Source: Hansfordia pulvinata
Lineage: Eukaryota; Ascomycota; Sordariomycetes; Xylariales
NCBI GenBank assembly: GCA_006538405.1
Contig: BJKQ01000014.1
Location: 496,001 to 560,000, forward strand
Reading direction: 5' to 3'
DNA length: 64,000 bases
Under the pieces are notes generated by a model. The model saw nothing but the letters and a program-made list of their open reading frames with translations. It had not been told where the DNA came from and made no database searches. The translations under genes were made by a program, and so were the position numbers. Below, piece by piece: positions 12,781 to 22,154 of this stretch (position 1 is its first letter; every line of letters starts with the position of its first letter).

Positions 12781-14547
12781 ATGCCAGGTGTAAACAAGCC
12801 CGGAAGTACGCGCCCCTTTTAAGCCCCCCCCATCTCTCTTCCTCCCCGCCCCTTCCCCCCTTCCAAGAAGCCCGGCCCTCCTGACCTTGAAGCAGAGCCC
12901 AAGTCCAAGCGGACGCCCACGCGCCTCCGCCACAAGATCCAGAAGGCGTCCGCCGCCAAGCAGCGCAAGAACAGAAAGGAGGAGAAGAAGAACCCGCAGT
13001 GGAAGTCCAAGCTCAAGAAGGACCCGGGCATCCCCAACCTGTTCCCCTACAAGGAGAAGGTCCTGCAGGAGATCGAGGAGGCCCAGCGCCGGAAGCAGGA
13101 GGAGCAGCAGCGCCGCCGCGACCTCGCCCGCGCCGCCAAGACCGGCAATGCCCAGCCAGACGACCCCTCCGCCGGCGCCGGCGGCGATGACGCCCCCGAG
13201 TTCGACGGGTTCGCCGACGACGACGACATGATGGACGACGTCGACGAGTCCAACCCCATGGCCGCGCTGCTCGCCAGCGCACGCGCCGCCGCCGACAAGT
13301 ACGACCGCGACCTGGAGAGCGGCGATGACGACATGGACGAAGACGACGACGTTGACTCCTCGGACGGCGACATGGATGACGACGAGCGGCCCGCCTCCCT
13401 CCCGAACCAGGGCGGCTCGTCCAGGAAGGCGTACGACAAGGTCTTCAAGCAGGTGGTGGACCAGGCGGACGTCGTCCTCTACGTCCTCGACGCCCGCGAC
13501 CCCGAGGGCACGAGGTCGAAGGAGGTCGAGCGGATGGTTATGGCGGCGGCCAGCGGCGGCAAGAGGCTCATGCTGATCCTCAACAAGATCGACCTGATCC
13601 CGCCCAAGGTCCTCAAGGACTGGCTCGTCCACCTGCGCCGGTACTTCCCCACGCTGCCGCTGCGGGCCAGCAGCTCGGCGCCCAACGCGCAGACGTTCAA
13701 CCACCGCGACCTCACGGTGGCCGGCACCTCGGCCGCCCTGTTCAAGTCGCTCAAGTCCTTCGCCGCGGCCAAGGACCTCAAGCGCGCCATCTCCGTCGGC
13801 GTCATCGGCTACCCCAACGTGGGCAAGTCGTCCGTCATCAACGCCCTCATGTCCCGCCTGGGCGGCGGCGGCGGCCGCGCCGCCTGCCCGGCCGGCGCCG
13901 AGGCCGGCGTGACCACCAGCATCCGCGCCGTCAAGATCGACAAGTCCCTGACCCTTCTCGACTCCCCGGGCATCGTCTTCCCCTCGGCCAGCGACGACAA
14001 GTCGAGCGGCGGCAGCAGCAGCAAGAAGAAGGTCAGCGCGGCCGAGGCCCAGGCCAACCTGATCCTGCTCAACGCCATCCCGCCCAAGGAGATCGACGAC
14101 CCCGTGCCGGCCGTCACCCTGCTGCTCAAGCGCCTGTCGGCCGCGGGGCCCGAGATGGTCCAGAAGCTGCTCGCCGTCTACGACCTGCCCCCGCTCATGG
14201 CCGCCCCCAACGGCGACCCGACCACCGACTTCCTGGTCCAGGTCGCCCGCAAGCGGGGCCGCCTCAGCCGCGGCGGCGTCCCCAACATCAACTCGGCCGC
14301 CGTGACCGTCGTCACCGACTGGCGCGACGGCCGCATCCAGGGGTGGAGGGACGCGCCCGTGCTCGAGGTCGCGCCTTCCTCGTCCAGCAGCAGCGCCCCG
14401 GCGGCCGGCGACGGCTCCGACGGCGCTGCCGTCCTCGACCAGAAGCAGGTCGTGACCGAGTGGGCCAAGGAGTTCAAGCTCGAGGGGCTGTGGGGTGACG
14501 ACGACAGCGGCGCCGCGAAGGAGGATGGCGATGCCATGGAGCAATAG
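12781..14547 (+). CDS. nug1: Nucleolar circularly permuted GTPase, Nug1/GNL3 (nucleostemin) family
   Basis: Two exons, 12781-12805 and 12896-14547, with a GTACGC donor and GCAG acceptor, give 558 residues beginning MPGVNKPGKPKSKR. A second donor six codons earlier would also stay in frame, so the first few residues are uncertain. The N-terminal basic block, ending KKDPGIPNLFPYK, is the GN3L/Grn1 domain that targets these proteins to the nucleolus. The GTPase motifs come in permuted order: NKID (about 238-241), then GYPNVGKSS (313-321), then DSPG (364-367), as in the YlqF/YawG family. Yeast Nug1 is needed for 60S pre-ribosome maturation and export. Two insertions are notable: a highly acidic stretch at about 140-175 and a Gly/Ala-rich one right after the P-loop helix. 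The gene is convergent with the kinase gene. Confidence 0.95.
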
Positions 14548-15118
14548 CGAGCCGGGCGTGCCACCTCGTTGCCCAGACACTTTTACGCCCGCCAGACCGT
14601 CCTGCGGGTCGGCTGTGAAGATGGCAGCAGCACCTTGGCCTGCGGGTTAATTTGAGTCCTCATTCCCTGATTTTCATCTGCTCCGGAGTTTATAGGTTGG
14701 GATTTCTGGATTGCTTAGTTACTTGAGTCTACCAAAATGTCAGGAAACGGCGTTACGAGCGAGCCCTGTGCGTGTCTGCGTGAAGTACGTGATGCTAAAC
14801 TGTTCGTTGCCTACCTTAGGTACGTATCAGGACACTTTCAACTGGTAATACCAGAGCTTTGGGTAAGCCCCTGTACGAGATCATGGCAACGGTTGTGAGC
14901 CATCAACGTGGACCACTTCTAATCATGCCCATCGTGCGGCGGAAGCGCTACATTTCTATGATGCAGATTGCAGGGCCTTGTTCACCGTGAGCATTTGTAC
15001 TATTTGGCACCGGAAAATCAATTACCTATGGTCTAGCTTGAACTTGTGTGAATCAGGACCGCTCCCGCTCGCAGTAGCACGCCCGGCTCCAGTGTTATTT
15101 GAGCGTTTAGAGGAGCAG
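14548..15118. other. Convergent intergenic spacer
   Basis: 3' flanks of nug1 and the APH-like gene. It is AT-richer than the coding DNA and includes a short inverted CTACCTTAGGTACG-type motif near 14812. No ORF supported. Confidence 0.6.
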
Positions 15119-16542
15119 TCACGAGCTCTTTTCCACACCGCGGGCGTCCTCCTCCAGCCCCTCCCTTTCCACACCGTGAACGTACTCCTCCAACCCCTCC
15201 CCTTCGAGCCCAAAAGCAAGGGTGGCCATGTTTCGCAGAAAAGTGGCATCTTGAGAGGGCGCGCGACCTAGATACGTGAAGAACCTGTATATTTTCGAAG
15301 CCGGGGTCTCCAAGACGTCGGCAAAGGAACCCCTCAGTGGGCGCCCCTGCTTCTCGAGGACCGACTCGGCCTCGCGGAACATCTTATTGTACAGATTCCG
15401 AGTGAAGTGCCGCTTCACGACGTTTTCATGAGCGATGTGGTCAGGATCGTTCAGTATGTCGTCCAGGCTTAACTTCATGAGGGGAAAGGGCATGGGGTAG
15501 TAGTTGATCTGCCACGGAGCCGTGTGGGCAAATTCCCAGTCGATGATGGCAACGAAGTTGAAGTCATCGTCAACCAGTATGTTCTGAGCGCCAAGGTCGC
15601 CATGTTGAAGCGGAAACCGCGGGCCAGCGGGCTGGTCCCCATCGCTGAACAAGGCAGTTGTCTGCACAATATCGCGGAAGACTCTGGCGCCCAGCTTGGC
15701 GGACTGATCCAGCCTTTCGATAGCAGCGTCCGCGATGGCGGTGAAGTATTCGGCAGCGGTGGAGAAAGGGCCAGGGGCCTTGATCTCCCCGGCGTTCTGA
15801 GCTGCAGTCAGTCCACCGATGGTAGGCACTCCAGCGTCGGAAAGAGCGCTGATGGAACCAATCTGGGAGAAGCAAAGAGTAGCAAGTTCGGCCTGGACCC
15901 GGGTCCATTGGGTCATGATGTGCTCTTGCACAGAAGCCTTGTCAATCAATCAGTAATGGCGCAGAACCACGCAAGGCGCTCTCGGGGGCGCAGGAGAGAG
16001 GAGGAGGTCGGCGGGGGGCGGGGGGCCGTCCAGGTCACACTCACTGGTTCGTCGTACATTGCCCACCCGATGTCTTGCAGAATGTTGCCGTAGAAGCCTT
16101 CGATCAGCATGTAAGGGGCCCCGGCGATGGCGGCAAGCGCAGAGCCAGCGCTCTCGTAGGCGTATACACGGGGCAGGGGGATCGATGGGAGTCTCTGCCT
16201 CACAAACTCCATGGTAGCCAACTCGCAAGCGATGGCGTGGTCCTCCTTCTCCTGGGACGCGGCGGGCGAAGCTTCAGGGTGGGGTGGAAGGCGGACACGG
16301 GCAATGACGAGGCCTCCATCGTTCCTGGCCACCATCTCGAAGCAAACCCAGTACTGGCCGGCAGAGAAGGGCTCGCTCAGGGTGAATTCGCGGTTCATGA
16401 GCCGCCCAGCGTGCTGGACCAGGGCGTTCTTGTCGATGCCGTCGAGGGCCTGCTGCAAGCGTTTGTCCATGTCATCGTAGCGCCAGTCATCAAACGAAGT
16501 CCAGCGCGCACTCGGCGGCTCTCTCAATTTCTTGATGGTCAT
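15119..16542 (-). CDS. APH-like phosphotransferase (aminoglycoside phosphotransferase / protein-kinase-like fold)
   Basis: Two exons, 16542-16045 and 15937-15119, are joined in phase 0 across a 107-nt intron with a GTGAGT donor and a GACAAG acceptor, giving 438 residues. The start MTIKKL is the first ATG in a frame that otherwise reads on upstream as low-quality sequence. The catalytic loop is HGDLGAQN (His278, Asp280, Asn285) and the metal-binding Asp lies in IIDWEF (Asp299). Together these define the APH/choline-kinase-like superfamily. The region VQEHIMTQWTRVQAELATL is typical of large fungal APH paralogue families. Substrates of these fungal members are mostly unknown, and aminoglycoside resistance should not be assumed. 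No signal peptide, so the protein is probably cytosolic. The C-terminus has a short near-duplicate of a GLEE motif. Confidence 0.85.
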
Positions 16543-17050
16543 GGCCGCTGCGAGAGACGACGGGTTCGTGAGGAGATGGGGGAGGTCAGGTTGGTTGGCA
16601 AGAGCCCCAAGCTTGGGAATACGAGTAGGTACTCGAGATGTTTGCTCGTCAGCTCGGAGAAGTTGAGGCTCTGGTCTGTCTTGTTCGCTGGCTGATCGGA
16701 CGAGTGGTGGGCAGTGTTCAAGGCAAGGTTTCGTCATCTGGTAGGTACGCGTAGTAGGAAAGGTAAGGTAAGCTGGGCTCCGGGCTGGGATGGATCGGAT
16801 GCAATGCAGTGCAACCTCGGAGCCACGTCCGCCCTTTTCACATCCCCCCAACGGATGCTGTCAGCAGGCCGGTTTGCTTCAGCAGCCGCGTCAACAGCAG
16901 CCTACATGTACCTGCCCACCGTACCTACCACCCACGCCAGAATGCTCGCACAAAAAGCAGTCGCGCCGCAGCCTCAAGTACCGACGTTCTCCAGCCGTAC
17001 ACGCAGGTGGCGTCAGAGCCTTGCCTTGCCTGGCTGACCGGCCAAAGGGG

Positions 17051-17081
<31 letters not shown>
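17051..17081. repeat. (CCTG)n microsatellite
   Basis: About eight perfect tetranucleotide units in non-coding DNA. Translated frames through it give only low-complexity sequence. Confidence 0.9.
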
Positions 17082-17639
17082 ACCGTATCCTACCTTGATT
17101 ACGTAGGTGCGGGCACCAATCAATGGTGGCACTGAACCACGGCATGAAAGCCGACGACTGGACTCTGGCACACACTTGCCGACCAACAGGTAATGGCATA
17201 ACAAAGAGCAAAGGACATCAATGGAAGCCAAGGATGTTGTTGTTCGCGTGGGAGGGGTCCGACCGAGGTACGTGCGAGTTGGCAGGTACGCGTCGGATAA
17301 TGTTGCCTGCATGTACCTCCCACCTGCACCGGCAGGTTCTTACATCAAGGATACCTACCAGGGAGGTAGCCAGCCTCGTGGGGGAATGGTCCGGGGAGGA
17401 GTCATCAGCGAGACGGGCGGCGGGGGTTGCAGTGGTCTCACTTGACGCACGTCCAGTGTATCAGTACGGGTACTTGCCGGGTACAGAAGCCGGATCCCCA
17501 TGGATGAAGCTGCAGGTCGCCAGCCTTGCCGTGGGGGTTTCGCCCTGCATGTGGATGTAAGGTAGCCGGAGGTCCAGTTCCGTCTTGAGATGAATACCTC
17601 ACGTACGGTAGGTAACTACCAACACAACATAGGTACTGG

Positions 17640-17707
17640 ATCCATACCTACCATACCTCCCTACCTACCTACCTAATCTACACTTAGGTAGGTAGGTAGG
17701 TAGGTAT
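17640..17707. repeat. Inverted ACCT / AGGT tetranucleotide arrays
   Basis: A left arm of repeated ACCT units (to about 17676) and a right arm of AGGT units (about 17685-17705) are separated by a few bases. The arms are complementary and could form a hairpin in single-stranded DNA or RNA. Confidence 0.75.
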
Positions 17708-18496
17708 AGGCACATGTAGATAGGTAGGCACCTGTGGAAGAACCTCTCTTACAGCCAAAGCTACAAGGCAGTCAAGGCTTTATATCGGCATCTGGTAGGT
17801 TTAGGGGTAGGTTCCTACCTAAGGTAAATGGAGTTGGGTTGGGTAGGGAATCAGGCACAGGTTAACCTCCCGCGTGCGATGATGGATGCAAATGGGAAAG
17901 TCCTCATCTTGTGTGCGTCGTTTTTACTCACTCGAGACGACGGGGATGGCCAAGGGGACCTTCAACGCACTGCTCTCTTCTTCATCACGCCGAGGCCTGA
18001 ACTGCCTGTCTAAGTATTCAATCGAGCCCGGATGACGTGGCAGAGGCTTCACCCCCACGGAGCCGCCAGTGTCTTGGCCTCTTTCTCTTTCGTAGCACTC
18101 CCTCAAAGCAGGCAGTGAGAGAGAGAGCGAGAGAGAGAGAGCCAACCACCACACTCGAAGAGTCACGGCATATGCTCCGTGGTCTCATCGGGCGACAGGC
18201 AAGGCACGCGACTCCTTTTACCCTTGTCCACATGGGTCTGAAGGCCAGTAAGAGCATAGCATGGGCGTTGCTGGGTTCCTCGTGAGAGCCTGAGTATTCC
18301 ACCCATGCATGGATTGACGATGCTCCAACCGGAGACAGCCCATAGAGACGCCCGAGAGCGACGACGAGAGCTCCAGTGTCGCATTCGGAGGTCGGAGGCG
18401 AGAGCCAGCGGCTGCCAGGTGGTTGCCAACAAGAACTGACTACCTTACTTGGCCATGGCGGCCTGTATTGCGCCTCCAACCATTGTCCTGGCCAGG

Positions 18497-18503
18497 TATA
18501 AAT
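18497..18503 (+). promoter_or_regulatory. TATA box for the 43-residue peptide gene
   Basis: TATAAAT about 200 nt upstream of the ATG at 18703, followed by a C- and T-rich leader. The match to the consensus and the position support a real small transcription unit. Confidence 0.55.
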
Positions 18504-18702
18504 GGCTCGTCGCGAGCCTTGTTGGCTCTCACCAGCAGTGCTTTCCCACGAACACTAGCCGTACCAAGCCCACCTGATATCCTCCGATTACAGTGCTGGC
18601 CAGAGACGAGACGTCTGCTATCCCTTCCTGCTCAGCTCGCCGCCCATCTGTTGTTCTTCGCTCCTCCACCTGTTCAGCAACCAGCACGAGCCATCAGCAA
18701 CC

Positions 18703-18834
18703 ATGAGCACCAACAACAACCTCAAATGGTGCTCGTCGTGCGAAAGTGAATACCGACAGAACCGCGGCCACACTTGCCAGAAGAAGACATCCTCGACCAC
18801 GAACAACGACAGCGAGAAGAAGGACAAGAAGTGA
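18703..18834 (+). CDS. Small Cys/His peptide, 43 residues, possible zinc knuckle
   Basis: An ATG in good context (CAACCATGAG) opens a single-exon frame of 43 residues ending at TGA 18832-18834. The first half carries WCSSC, then HTC eleven residues later (Cys10, Cys13, His23, Cys25), a CxxC-x9-HxC spacing that could bind one zinc ion. The second half is Ser/Thr/Asn-rich and ends in a Lys-rich tail (SEKKDKK). A TATA box lies 200 nt upstream. I do not recognise a family. The case for a gene is the TATA box, start context and metal-ligand pattern. The case against is the size and the lack of any comparison. It could also be the first exon of a longer product. Confidence 0.45.
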   Translation: MSTNNNLKWCSSCESEYRQNRGHTCQKKTSSTTNNDSEKKDKK

Positions 18835-19222
18835 CCAGCCTCGGAACAGGACAGCGGCCGCGTTCCCGGAACACACACAACTCGATCGAGTGAAGACGCC
18901 GGGGAGAGGGGTGATGAGACTGGATGCGTGTGGTGTACTTTCCGCAGACATGTGCAGATATGAGAGATGGCTCCAGCAATCTTGTTCTTGCTCTGTTCCC
19001 ATGACTGAGCACCTGCGGAGTGGTTGAGGTGGCCGGGGACTCCCCAATACAGACACACAATGCGAATTGCCAGTCAATGATTGCGTCTTCCTGCGTGGTG
19101 AAGAGAAAGAGACACGGGCTGTACTTGATATTGCTGCCCTGTAACACCCATGAACCGTGTAGATCAGTAGAAAGTGGCTCCGGGTTTTTTCTTATTCAAT
19201 AAGCGCCCCCGGACCCCTCCCC

Positions 19223-19263
<41 letters not shown>

Positions 19264-20441
19264 ATACACACTACCTGGTATGTATATATATATACATAGG
19301 AAGACGAATGTGGCAGGGAGCCGTAGATAGTCGCTGCTCTCTTGTTACCATGATTCCTCTCCTGCTTAATGACCACAGAGCCGTGTTTCGGCGGGCTCGG
19401 GCTTCATGACTTTGACTTGAGGCTTTGTATGAGATCCATTGGCGAGCCCATCATCGTCGACATGAAGATCACTAGGTGTCTTATGATGCTGCCCACTATC
19501 GACCATATTTACCCCGACCTGCGCCCGGGTATAACTTGCACACGTCTATCGAGCACTGTCCCGAGAAGGCCACCTCGAATCTGTTTCGTCCCCGCCGACT
19601 CCACCCTGTGCCATCCCCGGGCTGAAGCGAACAAGACAAGGAGCCAGGTGCTTGGCTGAGCTGGCGAAGGAGCATTCTCCGGTCTTGGTCACTTCAGCCG
19701 GCCCCAATGCGCCGCCGGTGATACGAGCAAGGCTGTGACCGGATCCGACTCTCGGTGTCGGCATGCCAAACGAAGGAACAGCAGATGAAAAGCGAGGAGG
19801 CCGTTTTGCCCACCTACCTACCTACCTTAGGTACGCAGAACCCTCACCACTCGACACTCCAGCCCACCACCATCAGTCCCACTATTCGGGAGGCAGAAAC
19901 CCCGGACTCCGGCAGGCGGATGACGCAGCGCAGACTCCCTCCGTGCCGCCGGCAGGTTCCGGAGGCCCGGGGGGCCCCGGACGTGCGTGCCGCGTCTTCG
20001 CTGCCCTCGCGCAAGGCTGAGAGCGGACGGGGCTCTGCGGAAAGTGAGGTGGGCAGGCAGGAATGGCCCCGACGTGTCGCCGCCGGCTCGGTATGTACAT
20101 ATCTACGTAGGGCAGCTTGTCGTTTTATTAAAAGCAATTCCTTCTCTCCCATCCATCCACCGGCCCGGCCGCCGGGAAGTGCCGTCGCTTTTTCATCGTT
20201 ACCCGGAGGGTTGGGCGTGGGTGGCCCCAGGAACTGGATCCCTGGCGGCATACATCGCGACCCCATTCCCGGCCCTCTTTTCGATACCGGTGGGGTCCGG
20301 AAACCTTCTTACGGGGCGCGAGGACTTTTCCCCCTGGACTGGAACGCACGACCCAGCGCATTGTACGATGCCATCGCCGTACTTGGGCCTGGCTCCAAGA
20401 TCTGGTCTTTCGAGGCGATGGCGATGGCGATGGCGGACCTG
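18835..20441. other. Intergenic region between two small genes
   Basis: Contains a (CA)n repeat at about 19232-19258, a TATATATATATAC stretch near 19282, and TACC repeats near 19812. A frame running from 19755 into the secreted-protein gene is open only by chance before 20637. No other supportable gene. Confidence 0.55.
19232..19258. repeat. (CA)n dinucleotide microsatellite
   Basis: About thirteen CA units followed by interrupted CACATACACA and then an AT-repeat near 19282. It lies in the 3' flank of the 43-residue peptide gene. Confidence 0.9.
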
Positions 20442-20448
20442 TATAATA
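20442..20448 (+). promoter_or_regulatory. TATA box for the secreted cysteine-rich protein gene
   Basis: TATAATA lies 195 nt upstream of the ATG at 20637. The stretch between them is pyrimidine-rich and ends ACCCGCCCACC before ATG, as in highly expressed filamentous-fungal genes. Confidence 0.55.
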
Positions 20449-20636
20449 AGAGGCTGCGCATCTCCGCCTCACACCCTATCCTATGCTGTCCTGACCCAAC
20501 CCACTCCTTCTCTCAGAGCGCAAACACTCTTCAGTCCACCAATCTCTACTCTCGAAGCAACCCCCTTTCAGCATCACTGGTTCTCCTCGTCTCCTTCGAC
20601 CCTATCCTCTCGTCACGACTTACACACCCGCCCACC

Positions 20637-20854
20637 ATGCAGTTCACCAGCGCCCTCACCGCCGCCGTCGTTGCGCTCGCCATGGCCTCCCCCGCCGCCG
20701 CCGCCGCCGAGGACCTCTCCGCCATGATCTACTCGACAGACGACTGCTCCGGCCAGGGCGAGTCCAAGACGTGGTCGGGCGACCTCGGCTCCGAGTCGGA
20801 CTGCATCCCCATCGACGGCTTCCAGTCGTACAACCTGGATCCTCCCTCCAATGG

Positions 20855-20926
<72 letters not shown>

Positions 20927-21201
20927 TTCCCACACACACAAACTCTAACACCGGGTGATACACAAACAGCGGCGCCTGCTCCATGAAGATCTTCCCCAAC
21001 AACAACTGCGACGCCAACAGCAGATGGCAGTACCTCGCCGCCACGGGGCAGTGCATGCAGTCCGGCGGCATCGGCTCCGTCAAGCTGTCCTGCCGCGTCA
21101 AAGAGGACAAGTCGCCGGCCGACACCAGCTCCTCCTCCGCCGCCGCCGCCGCCGCCGCCAAGCGCACCGCCACGCCTACCGCCAAGCGCATGCGGGTTTG
21201 A
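20637..21201 (+). CDS. Small secreted six-cysteine protein (effector-like)
   Basis: Exons 20637-20854 and 20970-21201 join in phase (GG|C) to give 149 residues. The N-terminus is a clear signal peptide: hydrophobic stretch 7-18, then an Ala run, with cleavage near residue 24. The mature part has six cysteines (37, 56, 76, 86, 101, 114), which could pair as three disulphides, and the aromatic motifs TDDCSG and GFQSY. The tail from about 121 is Ser/Ala/Lys-rich low complexity and ends in basic residues. The Cys spacing recalls common fungal small secreted proteins with a crystallin- or killer-toxin-like core, but that is only an impression. The 115-nt intron begins GTAAGT and carries (CT)31. 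A TATA box lies 195 nt upstream. A cell-surface or apoplastic role is inference. Confidence 0.8.
20861..20922. repeat. (CT)31 microsatellite inside an intron
   Basis: Perfect CT dinucleotide tract that starts two bases after the GTAAGT donor of the secreted-protein gene and is followed by a CA-rich stretch. On the minus strand it produces long artificial Arg-Glu frames. Confidence 0.95.
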
Positions 21202-22154
21202 TTTTGAGTCCCAAGTCGGGAGCTGGCCGAGCTGCGCAGGGCGCGATGCTCTCTTCTCTCTTTTTTTCTTCTGCTTCTTCTTGGGCGCGCTGGAGACATG
21301 GAACGAAGAGGGGAGAGGCAGTGTTGGAAGTTGTGAAAAACCTCGTGGCGGGCGAGAGAACAAACAGGCGGCCGCCCTGAGAGGCTTGGTTGTCTTACCG
21401 TGTTCACCGTCAGCGGAGGGATGACTTCGTTCGCTTCGTCCCGATCTTGTAACGTATCTCTTCTTGTCTCTATTCTGCAATCACGTACCTTTACTCTTAA
21501 TCAACGGCACTGTGGATTTGGGAGCCCGATCCGGCCCGGGGGCGACTGGTTCGCCCTGTCTGAGCTTGTGAAAGGGAACCTACGTTCACAAAACATTTTC
21601 CCCTTCACAAGGCATGAGTAGACACATGGTAGGTATGCACATAATTGGTCAAGGACAGGCTTCGACTGAAGCCATGCAAGCCATCACTAGGTATACATGC
21701 ACTTACTCGAGCGATTCTAGTGTACCTCGTCACTTCCGGGCACAGCATTATCATAACTGTAGTGCTTGCTTCTACGCAACCTGCTTCTTCCGTTTCTTAG
21801 CAATGAAGCGTATCAAGGCAGCGCCCTGTATACACGTGGTAGAATTATGTGCGCAACACGAAAGATGTCTATTCGCTGGCTCCTTTAGTATGCATGTCTG
21901 CCTGGATCACATTTCTCATGACCGCGCCCTCTACAGCAGCAAGCAGCAACGTGTCGCCGTCCGCCTGAACGCAACTCACATATTTCCCCGACCCGCCTGG
22001 GCCCGCCCCATAAGCCAGGTCAGTAAAGCTCGTCGGCCTTCGCCTCCTTGGAATCACCATTGCTTCCATCCCGCCCTCGCCCGCTCACGGCAAGCGGTGC
22101 GAGCCCGTTTACCTGTCCGGACACACATGATTGCTCGCGCAGTGAGAAGCTGCC
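21202..22154. other. Convergent intergenic spacer
   Basis: 3' flanks of the secreted-protein gene and trs65. Near 21253 there is a T-rich stretch that may serve the upstream gene's 3' end. Frames here are short and without recognisable motifs. Confidence 0.55.

Larger units (their letters stand above)
16543..18496. other. Intergenic region with ACCT/AGGT and CCTG repeats
   Basis: No supportable gene. It holds a (CCTG)n run at 17051-17081, an inverted ACCT/AGGT array at about 17640-17707, and many TACCTACC-type units that inflate short ORFs. Only one TACGAGTA copy, at 16620. Confidence 0.55.

Noticed and set aside
12607..14580. Open minus-strand frame of 657 codons
   Set aside because: It is the complement of nug1. 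High GC at third positions removes stops on the opposite strand, and the sequence is a Gly/Ala/Val/Leu-rich shadow with no motif.
19755..20858. 367-codon plus frame ending in the secreted-protein gene
   Set aside because: Only the part from 20637 has a signal peptide and cysteine pattern. The upstream part is in promoter and leader sequence including the TATA box.
20613..21480. Long minus-strand Arg-Glu repeat frames
   Set aside because: They are translations of the (CT)31 intron tract read backwards, with no coding context.
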